64,000 nucleotides of DNA, from positions 7,863,501 to 7,927,500 of the forward strand of contig OW028577.1 in the NCBI GenBank assembly GCA_932294295.1, read 5' to 3'. The notes beneath the pieces are model-generated. The model was not told the DNA's origin and did not search any database. It saw nothing but the letters and a program-made list of their open reading frames with translations. The position numbers were made by a program, and so were the translations under genes. Shown in pieces: positions 23,661 to 36,452 of the stretch (its first letter is position 1; every line of letters starts with the position of its first letter). The DNA comes from Alitta virens. Its lineage: Eukaryota; Annelida; Polychaeta; Phyllodocida; Nereididae.

Positions 23661-26600
23661 GTGGAATTAATCTAGACCCACACTAAAGCGCAGATCAGAT
23701 GGTGTACCTGACCAAAGAGGTATAACTCAGGGCTCAGCTGTATTCCTAGTGGTTGAGAAGGGAAGGGTGTGGCCAGGCATACAGATGGCTGAGAGGCACA
23801 AGTGAGGTGAAGGTTGCAGCCAAGTGTCACGCCAACTTCCAGGGTCATTAATCTGCTATTCTTCACGGGGTCAGTGCAAGAGGTGTGATGGACAAGCTAA
23901 GATGGGTGGCGACGCAGCAAAACGACCCAGCACCAGGCACCGTCTTTTATTGTGGCCGAATTAGGAGGCTACAATATGCTGCGCGCTGCTTATGCATTCA
24001 ACGCCACCTACCGCCTTGCACAAGCAAACGACCGGCGGCTAATTCGTTTATTACAGGTACTGGCTCGGCGACGGCACTGTGATTATTTGTCATTTCTTTC
24101 ACTAGGGCCGGATGCGGAGTGAATAGCAAGCAGTCACAGATGCAGCCAGTTGCTGTCGGGACACTAAGGGGAGCTGGGACAATATCGTGCGACCGCCAAC
24201 CTTCCTCAAGTGCTCCCTCTTCCCCCTGCATTCTCAGCCATATTTTGTTTCACTCCCTTTACGCTTCTTGATGAGTTCTATCGCAACTTGTTTCCCTCCC
24301 ATTAGAGACCACACACTTAGTTCAGACTGTCTGACCTTTGTGTTCTCGTACAAAACTGTTGAATACGAGATCTGGTCTTGTACCGCTTTCTCCAAATCCC
24401 AAAAGACTAAAACAAAATATATGTAGAAAAACAGAACCGCCCTGTGTCATACTCAGTTAACCTAGAACACCACATGAAATCCACCCACGACCTCCTCATA
24501 TACACATTACAAAAGTCAGCCTCAAAGCGCCAATAAGGTTGGCAGACTTTGTGGATGCCTTTGAAACATATTCCACTCCACATTTGCCATGCTTTTTAGC
24601 AGATTACACATTCTAAATGTCAGTAACTCGAGCTGAAAATGCGAAAGTTTCGAATATGTGGGATATTGACAGGCCGTGGGGTGAGGCATGGTCGGAGGCG
24701 AGCCAGGGGCTTCTATTTCACCAATGATGGAGTTGCTTAATGACTATGCCCCGCCCTGTCCCTCAGTAGCACACAACGACAAATGCCCCTCTGCCCTCAG
24801 ACTGTGTACATCAGGTCGGGGTTGCTGTTATGTAACCAACAGAAAAGCTAGACACCGCTGCATCACAGCATCAGTAGCAGCATCACCTCACTTCGAGGCA
24901 GCCTTTTTCACCCATAGGCAGTTTAACATAGATTGAACTTGAACAGAGAGAATTTTTGGCTTTCTTTGGCTCAACTACAACAGCAGCATGATTTCTTATA
25001 ACCAGCGCACCAACAGGACCAAATCGGCTAGAAAGAAACTGCGCTCTTTTTAAATCTGCCTCCACCTCAATGCCACGTTTCACTGCCGAAATGTCTGATC
25101 TCTTTCTGCCTGTTTTGATACTTTCATGAGACATATCCTATGAATTTCGCGGAGTTCATGCCTGTCTGCTTAAAAGAAAAGTTGAAATGAAAACTGTCTT
25201 TAATGGATGACATCAAAGGCGCGTCATGTTACAATTCGTTTCATAGACTCAGAAAAAAAAGAAGCCTAAAAAAAAGAATGACAACAGGGTAAAGAAACTT
25301 GAGTTAGAATCGAACCGTTTATACCTCGCAAGTTTATCATGAATGGCGTGCGACAAAAAGTCCCTACTGTTGTTTTTGCGATTTCAGTTGTCACAGATCT
25401 TATTTTATTTCGTTACTCTGTCATTCCCACAGGCAATTTCTGATATATCAAGGACTCGTTTGCAGTCTATAATACGTGGGTGCCAATGTATTCTATTCTG
25501 CTAACGTTATATCCGTAAGTAAGTGTGCTGGAAATGGGAAGCACATATTTGCTTTTGGTCTGTTTCTAGCCGCACAGAAAGATATGTGGCAATTGCAAGT
25601 AACGTTGTAGCCAGCTACAATTTGGGACTGGCAGCCAGTTGTCAACTGTGGGCAAATGACATGCTCTTCCCTTCAGCCAGACGTCAGGGGCTCAGGGGGG
25701 TTAAAACGACCACCCCTCTGTCTCCTACTCTTCCAGAAATGCCTCACAACTTTGCTATTTACATCAGACACCAGAATCTACCCACCATACCAGGCACTAC
25801 CCACCACCAGCAACAACCACCAACCAGCCCAAGTGAACATTACAATGTGAAGATGCACTTCAGGAAGAAATCACGAGAGACAGAGTGTTTACACAGGCAG
25901 CACATCCCCCTGCAGCGGTGCACCTCGAGTGAACAACAATCTAATCTGCCAGTTGTTTTTGTCCTCACAGAAATTTAATTACGCTGGCATGCTGCAGATA
26001 TGCGAGGTATCTGCAATCTGCCTGCGTTTTCTCACAGCAAAATGACGTAATCTGGGCTCCTCTAGCACTTTAGTGAGTCATACAACATCTAACACAAGTG
26101 AGACATCAGACTTGCTGCACGAGATTCAAGGCATGGTGAAATCGTCAAATGCACATTTAATGCAGAAAAAAACCCAACCGAAAAAGGTTAAATACCGATA
26201 CTGTATTTTGTACCGCTGAAATATCTCTATACCGTTTTTATGCGTACATTTGTTTTGCAAAATGATCTACATTTTCTGTACTCTGTCTAGTCCTGACTTT
26301 AAGTACTTTTTTCTTTTTCTTAAAGAGACCTAGCTGTGCCTCGATCATAAGCAATACATCCTCAAAAGGCGCATCAGCTGTTTTGCACTGTGTCTTGGCG
26401 CCTTCCAGTCTACTGTATGGCGTCATGTTTTGCCTTGACCAAAGATTTTTCATCTTAATGGGGATTCCTTTGGCTAAGGCTGCCAGGTGATCGGGTCCTC
26501 AGTGTCCAGAGAAACAGGGAACAATGGACTGGTCAGTGTCACCCGCCTCAAGTGACCATCTGTCTTCCAAGAAGAATGTAGAGTCACCAGACTCGGGCTT

Positions 26601-29600
26601 GAAGGTCTTAAAAAACCTTATGGTAGACAGCAGTTGAGCTGCCATATTGCAAAATGACTGATAGAGGTATTCAGCAACGTCAACAATGACCGCTTATGAC
26701 TGTTTAGTAGGGAAATTTGTAGTTAATTGAATGCAAGGTGGATGGTGTAAATATAACCCAATGGACCTTAAACAGCAGCATATTATAATTATGTATACAT
26801 AACTGTCCATCCAAGTTAGGCAGCTGTTACGACCTCAGTGATGAGATGCTGAGCAGTTGCTCCAACGAGTTTTTATGCAAGAGCTTGTTTGCAGGGCCCA
26901 AGGTTGCATTTAGGGTAAATGTATGCTGGCATGCGGGGCTGACAAAGGATGTTTACTCTCATCGCTGCTTTTTAAGATATGAATACCTAGGCCATTATTC
27001 TTGTCGCATGCACTGTTTACTTCGCAGCAGACACAAAAACAGAATTGGAAATGCAAGAGGCGAAGGGACATTAGAGTCAACGTTTGAACGTGCAGGTGCA
27101 TCACCCCATTCAGATGCTATTGATGGATGCTAAGGATCTTGGAGGTCCGCATCTTTTCGTCTGGTGTATTTTGGCAACTACAGCATCATTCGCCGACTCT
27201 AAATATCCACAGTTTTTGGATTTGTCCTGTGGTGCCTGAACTATGACCAATATAGTGGGCTGATCTAGGAGCAATAGCAAAGGGTGGAAAGGCTATGGTT
27301 GTCACAATTAGGAAGGAAGAGAGTCACGAAACACAAAACCCTGAGTGCATATTCATCACCCCGATAATCTCTCTTGGACAGTGACTGACTAGGAATGATG
27401 CTGAAAGTGGACATGAAGCCCTCCTTTGAGGTCAATAACAACAAGCCTCTGTACTATCTGTGTCTGCCATGTAAGACTGGTTCCTAAACCAGAATCACTT
27501 TGGGTCTCAGGACGTTCTTAGTGTAAGAGGGCTTCTAATCCATCCAAACTAGTCTGATGCAGAATTGGACAGATAGGGCATAAGGTGGCTACAACTGGAC
27601 CGAAAGACAGTAACAGTAATATGGGCTATTTCCAGTCTCTCTTCTCACACTTACGTCCATTTGAGCCGCTGTAGAATATACAAAGCAAGTGTAGAGATAG
27701 TGCAAAACATTGCTGTATGAATAATGTCGCCATCGTTCATCAGCCCACACAATGGTACATGCCAAGTCCGCGGCTCTTAACAGCTTCCTATCTTCAAATT
27801 TTAAAGTGATTTTGTTATAAATGTCTGCAGTGTCTGAGGGCTGGCCTTCATTGTATACATTGCGAGATGAACTCCTTTACGTAGATGAATTTTTCAGTAA
27901 GGTGGCAGTCTTGTCTTCGCTGCTTCAGTCGCACATTCAGTCAGCCCCACTATGCATGCACAGTACAGAGGGCCCGGACATCTGCATCTAAAGCAATGGC
28001 CATTACAAGAGCAAGGGTTAAGCTGTGATTGACAGGGTTTGGGCTAGAGGGACTGAGTTAATCCTCCAACAAACGGCCAGGTGAAGGTATCATTGTGGAG
28101 CTGGACTCAAGGGGCATCGATAAGGAGACAAGGGCGATTGCAAGAGCATGGGAACCGCAGAGAAAGGAGGACCAGCAGGAGAGTGCCTGGCCATTCAATT
28201 CACTCATGGTCATGTAGCGATCAAGTGCTCCAGCCGACCAAGTTCCCTTGCAAGCAGCCAGTCATCAGAGTCGAGAATCAAGACCTACTGCCAAGCCTTA
28301 CTGCCTCACACACTCTGCTGAACAAGGCCCTTCTGTCAAGTTCTCCCCTAGGCAGCCTCCAGCCATTTGCCATTCCAACTGATGCTATTTTTTACTCTTA
28401 CTGAGACACACTACAGCGTTTGGTAACTTCAACGGACTTTAGCTCTAAAGAGATCATTAGAATTGAGAGATTCACGGCAGATTTCACCGGAGAACTATCA
28501 TCATTGCATGCCATTAGATTCTCATAAGACAACAAGCACTGGAAGTGCACGTCTGGTTGGCTCTTCGACTTTGTAAGTGAATAATTCACAGGAGGCTGGT
28601 TGACATCACAAGGACAAAATACATCTACTCAGATGATGAAACTGCACGCAGGTGGGCTATATAAGGGCTTTGTGTATTTCAAAAAAGAATGTGTCACTGT
28701 GTTTGCTTTAAATAATGTAGCGAAGCAGCATTCACGCTGATTAAACTGAAAAAGCGGGCAGAATCGGGAGACTAGATCTGCACCAGTAGGCAGAACAAGA
28801 GACTATGTTGTAGAGTTGTTTTACCAAGAAGTCCTCCATGTATGATTAACCAAGGTCTATGTGATCAATGTAAGTAGCCAGGAGCGAGCACAAGATGACC
28901 CGCATGCGTGCAGTTGGCCTGTGATATAAGCGAATTAGGCAGACTGCAACAAAAGGGAGTTGCAATAGGAAACCTGGAATTGTGCAGAGTAGCCGAAGGG
29001 AGTGGGACATAAACTGCTCCAAAATAATCCCTGGCTGCTTGTCGTAAGGCTAAAACTGGTTGGAGCTTGACTAAAGTTGAGGCGTATCATGGCAAGATGA
29101 CCCACATGGGCCCCAAGCAAATCCGAGTGCTTCTGTTACAAGCTTCCACTCCCGAGTGGTTTTACTTCTGCAACTGATGCTCTTTCTAACCGTCAGCTTT
29201 CTAATGCCACTGGCCATTTCCAAGATTGATAGGCGACAGCCAGGCAGACCAGGAAAGGTGTGGATCTCGAGAGTGATGGGCTGTTAGGGCAACATGCGGC
29301 TGACACGGCTGAACTGCATCAAGAAGGTGCTAATTAGAAGGGCCTTGCTTTGGACGAGTACTGTGAGACTTTACTTTGCTTAAACAGTGGACGCTTCAGT
29401 GTCATTGCTTCATTGAAACAGAGCTTTCAAGATAGATGCACTGGACAAGAAGATAAAATAGGCAATGAATGTAGTTATGAATGCCACTTGCAAGGTGTTG
29501 TATTGTCATGAGAATGCTATGTCAAACATGACCCATATTCAGCTGTTGTCATGTTTACATAATGTGATATCCCTCCGTCTTGTGTATATCCCAGTAACCA

Positions 29601-30163
29601 ACATATGGCAATTGCATTCTGTTATGGCAGTTGCATTCTGTGACATTCAAACGATGTCTGGACCATATTGATTCTATGGGGGTTTTGCAACAGGCCCTGT
29701 CTGGTGGTTGCGTTTTGCTGCCAGGTTTTGCAGAGTACTAGTGATGGTTGCATAATAGCCTCACGCCCGGCCAAGCTGACCCGATTGAGCTGCAGATTGG
29801 TGGAGTAAAGTAGGTAGCCAAAGGCTGCAGAGGAAGGAGAAATATGGCCACAGAAGATGGGATCATCCCCTCGTAAGACCCGTTTCATCACCATCACAGA
29901 CGATCATACCTCATCACTGACCACAGCCGTGCATTGACCATCACAGCATCCTCATCTCTGTGACCTTTGGCCTTTGCCGCTGCATCAACACGTTCTAATC
30001 ATGAAGGCGTCGTTGGAAATGTCAAATGCTCTTTCCCAGGTCTAGCGTCTTATGCTTGTCATTGGCAAGGGTGGAGCAAGGTGACTCTCCAGTGACATAT
30101 GACAGCCTTGCCAAATAGCTAGCTGTGGTGCCAGCAACCAACTGGTTGGCCTGGTGCATGATT

Positions 30164-30165
<2 letters not shown>

Positions 30166-30197
<32 letters not shown>

Positions 30198-30224
30198 CTG
30201 TATATATATATATATATATATATA
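30166..30224. repeat. TA dinucleotide repeat, two blocks
   Basis: Two (TA)n blocks separated by actg form a near-perfect palindrome that could extrude a cruciform. Confidence 0.9.
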
Positions 30225-31415
30225 CATCTCAACTTTGTAGTTAGGCTCGTGGGGAGAATTTTACTGTGTCAGTCGCGATTTAAGTGCTGTGAAATGATGA
30301 AATTACAGTGTCAATGCAACACTTAATACCCATTCTGTGTCGCCAGTTGATCTACATTCTGCACTTTAAGTAAGGAGGAAGAGTAAATTACACTGTTGCA
30401 TCCGATTCCTGGCCATTCAGCATTGGCAATGAGATTAGAAAAGCTGCCACCGACCGCAATTCATCAAGCAGTCCGAAATACGATTACAAGAGAAGTGGAT
30501 GCCTCAGCAAAACGACACACTGCAAAAAGTGCTGGCTGAAGAGTCAGCAGCATCTCGGGTAACAGCGAGATGGGGATGCAGGCCGAATGCAGAGAAATTC
30601 TAGCTGTGGAATGAGGCCAGGAGAGAGGAAAGGCCCTGGGGAGATGCAGTTATACATGGAAATGACACTTGGTCCACACGCGATTATCACTGATGGGAAG
30701 GCTAATCATAGTGTTATAACTGCAGCCAGTGCCCTTCCCTCCACTATGATCAATCTACGCCACTAGGTCATCACTAGGAAGCTGTGCCAGGCATCTTAGA
30801 TGCTCAGTTTGCCGAAGCAATATCCTCCCCAACTTCCATCCAAACACCACCACCCCCTCATCATGGTTTCTACTTTCCAAGTATTCACTCATTATAACTC
30901 TGCGAAGTTGCGTGATGCCAACATCAATTTGTGAAAAGTGGGCCACAGGTAGACACGGAAAATGCGCATTTCATCACCAGGAAACCTGACTGCTGAGGCA
31001 GAGATACCATCAGTCAAATCATGAAATCCACGGAAATGTCAACTATTTGTTGAAAAAATAAAATGCCTAAATACCAGTTGTTATGTGATGGGTTTTTATG
31101 ATTGCAATGTCTAATATATGAAATTACATTTAAATTGTGATTTTCCCGCCAAAATGCTTCAACAAAGAAAAAACATGTCAAGACGATTGTCCTTGTTTAT
31201 ATTGTAATTTTTTTTTTCAAATTCTGCCCCTGGACAGTGTGCTGGCTACGAATCTGGCCAGTTTGTTTGTGACTTTTGAAAGTAATAGCATGTTGCCAAG
31301 TAAAATAAAGTAGTTTGAAATCAGAAATTATCTTGTGTTTGAATATATTTCTCTAATATGATTTGAGTTTCATTACATATGATTTATTGAGTGCCAAATT
31401 TTTATGTTGCCTCAT

Positions 31416-31823
31416 TGTCCTTCCGTCACAAAGGTTTTGTCCTTCCGTCACACTGGAAGTAAGCTGCTGTATATAGTACTTATTATCTATATTGCATTAC
31501 ACTTATATTATAAATTTAAGACCACTATTCAGGCAATTGTATTCTGCAATCAAACTAATTGTGCGGTTTATGAATTCACAAAAAACCTTATATATGTAAT
31601 CAGAAGTCTTGAGGTTGGTTGCAAGAAATGTCCTTCCGTCACGCAGCTATTAAACTGACTTTTCCTATATTTTTTACATGCTTGTAAGATTATGTAAATT
31701 TTGAATTGTTCACAAATATGTAAGCTAAACCATACCACAAATCATTTTAACAGAGTACCTATTTATTTATTGATTATTCATTACAGAAAATTCAAATTCC
31801 ATCAATTTATGTCCTTCCATCAC
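31416..31823. repeat. recurrent 14-mer TGTCCTTCCGTCAC in AT-rich sequence
   Basis: Exact copies start at 31416, 31438 and 31629, and a one-mismatch copy (CCATCAC) at 31810. Spacings are 22, 191 and 181 bp. The sequence between copies is AT-rich and not obviously repeated. No ORF explains it. Confidence 0.65.
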
Positions 31824-32406
31824 TATGGATTTCATGAAATGCATTCACACCCTCTAGTGCATATCCTTCCTTCCCTTTGCCATCAGTTGCATTTAGAAAT
31901 TGGGCCTGTTTATTCCTATTAGATTTCTTGTTAGGAAACTCTGTAATCCATCTTTTAGCATGACATAGAATTCCTACCTTTTCACATTTGATTTGTTACT
32001 AATACTCTTTCATCATCTTCACATCAAGTTAAATCCTCCCTTTGAATCTTGCTACCCTCCCTGGTTTCGTCAACATGTATATTTGTAAAAATGCAATGTC
32101 TAGAAGAGAACTCTTCTGAGCTTCTGCAGCCATAATGGAGATGCTCTAAAAATATACCTGACAAGTTTCCCTTGGGAGGGCGAATGATTAGAACAGTGCA
32201 CTTGATGCAAGTCATTGTGTCCTCGGAGACTCCCACAGAATGTGAGTAGAGGCTGGAGTTGTTCTTCTCGGGAACTCCTGCTCCAGGACTCCTCTGAGCT
32301 CAATTAAGACATGCTAGCTGGGGCTAATGTCTCGTTACTGGAAGGACACATGAAATATGAGCATCCATAATGCATGGAAGTGACCATGTGCAGGTCCATG
32401 GTGAGA

Positions 32407-32432
32407 TGCTGCTGCTGATGCTGCTGATGCTG
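32407..32432. repeat. CTG triplet repeat
   Basis: Interrupted CTG/GATGCTG repeats. Confidence 0.8.
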
Positions 32433-35400
32433 TAGACACAGGTGCTTCATTCCCCTACATTGTCTCTTTTCTTATTACAACGCTGAAATGTCGAGTAGAA
32501 CGAAAACTATTTCAATATTACCATTATTCTATCAGACCCGAGGGCTTTGTCTCAAAGTTAAACAGAAAGCACCAACGACTAAACGTATTAACCAACTAGC
32601 AAACTACAGACGTCTCAATTAGATGAGAAACACCTCGTTTAATGCATCCTTCACAAAGATGACAGGGCAATTACATCGTTTCGACTCCCACGTTCTTAGG
32701 TTTAAGACAGACACTGCCAGCAAGCTGCCACGTGACTCGTTCAGTTTCTGCAATAGCGAGCTGGAAAATCACAAAAATAACTTATGGAATGATTGTTTTG
32801 CTTGGTCCAAGACTCCAAGCCAAGTTGGCACACATGCCACACGAAAAACAGAACTCTAAGATATGCCTCACACATACTACAATTTGCACAAAAAACAACC
32901 TCACCAACATTCATCACTTGCCAAATTTGATTAGTCCTCGTTCCTCACACCTGTATCCTTCACAAAAGGAGCCAAAATATCTGATATCACAGACAGTTGC
33001 GGTGAACCTTTTTGTACAGTTTTCAAAATATTATGCAACAGACATGGTGTCAAGGTCGATAAGTACAATGGACTACCACTGCTATGGCCCATTTCCCCTT
33101 TGTAAGGCAAAAAATGCCAAAGTCTTTTTTCTTTCCATTCTAATTTGGCGAATATACAGACAGTTTAATGCCTGTTTACTCGGAGCTTCATCTGATGTAC
33201 ACCACGAGGCTGTAATGACACTCGATCATGTCAGGAGATCATCAGGGTCTGACCTAGACCTATCTATTACTCTGGCGTAGTCTTTTTTGTGACCCACTTT
33301 CCAAAAAAATGAGCCTGCCTTTGTCATCTGCTCTCCTCCGCCCGATTGCATTATCGCAGTCTCAATGTGATTTAACCCAGAACAAAGCTCATGTATAACA
33401 ATTGCTCCATGTGGCTGGAACAGAAACTCCGGATTGTTAAATGATAATCCTAGTGCAACACAGAGCGAGGAATATAAGGATGTATGTACAGTAGACTGAC
33501 CACAGGTAGCTAGGGATTTAGCGGCCTAATATGATTGATGGTGAGAGATCTCACACTCTGCCCCATTGCTGCTGATAATCCCAGCATTATGATGCAGTAG
33601 GTCGGTCCAGAAGCAGCGATTTAAAGCGCCTTATTAATGACTCTGGAACCAACTGAGGAAACATGCTAGTTCTGCAAGGCAGCAATTACTTGCTGGGCGT
33701 TTTTGTTGGGCTTTGTGGGCTGTAGCAATCTGTACGGTTGGTTGTGTAGATATCATTAGAAAAATTGGCCCAGGAGGTGGTCCTTCCATCTCGCCAACAT
33801 GTTTTATTCCAACAGGTCTTTGGCTGCGTTCTTCTCGCAATAAATCTGGTCACCCTGATCAGCCCGAGCCAGCTCCATCATAGCGACTTGATGCCTTAAT
33901 TAACTACTTCTTCGCCATTGGAGCGTGGCTTACAGCAGCTGCCCTGCACCACGCCATCTCTTCTCCTTTATTCGCCACTTCCTCTCAGCTCCTGACGATC
34001 ATTGCGTAATAAATGGCTACTAAAACGACTTGCTAGCAAAGCCCGCCAGGCATAAAGGGTCCTGTGAGAGGGCAGGGCTCGGGTGACCAGAAGTCCGCTG
34101 GGCGATAGATGATAGTGAGCAGGTGTACCTCAAGGACCTCATGTAAATCACATTGATGAGGCTGCGGGACCGATGTTCTCTGCATTTACAAGCTTCTGCT
34201 CGGAAGAAAAGGGGGCGGAAGCTGAGCTGACCAAACATGCTGTCCAAATGTAATCAGATATTCATGAATTATTTACATGTTACAGAACTGGCATTGTTCC
34301 ACATGATGCCTGTTGAACCCATTCTGTTCTCCCACATTAACTAATCAACTGCGTGGATGCAAGCTACAACATTCTTCAGGTCCCAAGCCTGTCTTTAAGA
34401 ATTTTTTTTTTATGTCTATACAATTGAAACAATGCCCAAATAAGCCGTCTAATTGTAACATTAATTATTTTGTTTGATGGATTCGACAGGTCATGCAAAC
34501 CTTGAGGAAAAAAAATATCCAGGAAACAATGAATGGGACGCAGTACAAACATGGCGCTCTCACGAGAATTTCAGAGCACAATCATTTCTTGAAACGGAGC
34601 AGATGGTGACAGCAAAAAAAAAAAGCGATTTTTGTGGGAAACAGATTCCTTGTTAAGACACTCACCCACATTCCGGTGCAAAAATATCTGTGGAGGTGTT
34701 CCAATCACAGAACAACTGTCACAATACAGGAGGCATGATGTGGAATATTCTCCACCAATTCTGACACAACAGCAATTACATCAGCTGTACGTGGGCTCCA
34801 GGTAACCTGAAAATGTGTGGGAGTACACGGTTGATTCTTGGAAATGTGTGCTATCTTTAAAATGGGTATTGCACATTCTAGATGTGAGGAGAGATTTTTG
34901 TGATGCATGACAACCACGTGAGGATAAATAAGCCAGAAAAAGAAATTCGACAAGTAGAAAATGAGAGTTGAAGTGCACCATTAATCATCTCATTTAGAAA
35001 TGATAATGGAGTCCATTTAGCCAGTGTGTTGAGTGTTTAAGATTGTTAACGGTTTCAGCACTATAGAGTTATACTTTCATCATTTCCAGTGGCAAAGTTC
35101 AAATGGTTTAAAGGGAGGCACAAATAGTTGGACACATTAAAAGTGTGAATGGGAGGTTGGATGTGTGATTGGCAGCGTGAAAGGGAGGCTATCAGCAAGA
35201 GTGGACAGTGTAAAGATTTCAGATCTGAAGGTTGAATTCTATCAAAGGGTCGATGATTCAAAAGGGTGGGCAGCATCAGTGGCCAACTACAGTAGCCACG
35301 ACACTGACCGTCTACAGTGATGATTGTGGGCGCAGCCGAGAGACAAGTTGTGTGAAGCTTATCAGTGGAGAGTGGGACCCAGTGGCGGATAGGTAGTCTG

Positions 35401-36427
35401 ACGCTGGTGTCCCTGCTCTCTTGGCTTAATGGACACCACAGATACCACTCAGACAATCACCTCACTTTTCTGTTTGCCAACAACACGGTCGATAAACTGC
35501 CACTCCGGTCCTCCCACTGTCCCCGGTGTTCTGCAATGCGTTTTCCTAGCTTCACATTCCTATTGGGTGCTTTTGGGTTCACAGATTTGAGGCTCAGTGC
35601 TCCAGAAAGCAAGGTCATGCCTTGAACGCGCGACCAGAAGTGAGTGCAGGCTCACATGCCTACATGTGTTTTGTGAATCTGCTAGCTAGCATTCTTCCTG
35701 CGACAGTGAATCACATTCAAAAGACCCATGTGTCGAACCAGTCCTGCTTTTTACCGCCTCCTGAAAGCTGAGTATAATAGCAAGCCACATCAAACGGATG
35801 CCGTGAAATGAAATATGATGGCGTTCATGGTTGGTCAGAGAAATTACCGCCCATAGTCTTTTGTCTTTTGCAGATAAGGGCTTCAGCGGGTGGAGAAAAT
35901 GCCGTTTAAAAGCAGTTTAAGCCGTGCAGCGCGATCATGAATATAGAGAAAGGTGAACAGCTCATTGGAAGTCCTTTGAGCACAAGCATCTTGCTTTGGG
36001 GCTCTTGTTTATGGTGGGGGCACTGCAGCCTCACCACCTCAGCAATTGATGGTCTCCAGAAACGTGCCAGTCACAGGTCCTGGGCCCTTGTAGCTGCACT
36101 GAAACAGACTCAATTAGAAACCCTGCAAGAAAAAAGTCTTAACTCTGGCTCTTGAGATATGGCGGCAGAACATGCGAAGATGATATTATTTGACAAAATC
36201 ACAGGGTCCCATTTGCTCAATTGGCGACCATCAGAGATTGATTGGAACAGGCAACACAAGTCACGATAAATACGGAGGCAGCACTTAACCATATGAGGTG
36301 ACCTCGCTCCCTACAGGCCGCTTCCTTCATTCTGTTAGGGCAGCCAAGGGTTACATTAATGAATCAAGCAACAATCATGTGTAAGTGATGGCGAAATCTG
36401 TTGATCGTTCCTGTTAGTCAGGCAAGT

Positions 36428-36452
36428 TGCTGCTGCTGCTGCTGCTGCTGCT
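36428..36452. repeat. CTG triplet repeat
   Basis: About eight uninterrupted TGC units, the longest pure CTG run in the window. Confidence 0.9.

Noticed and set aside
31060..31960. Retroelement or viral fragment
   Set aside because: No reverse transcriptase, integrase or capsid-like reading frame; only an AT-rich block with the 14-mer.
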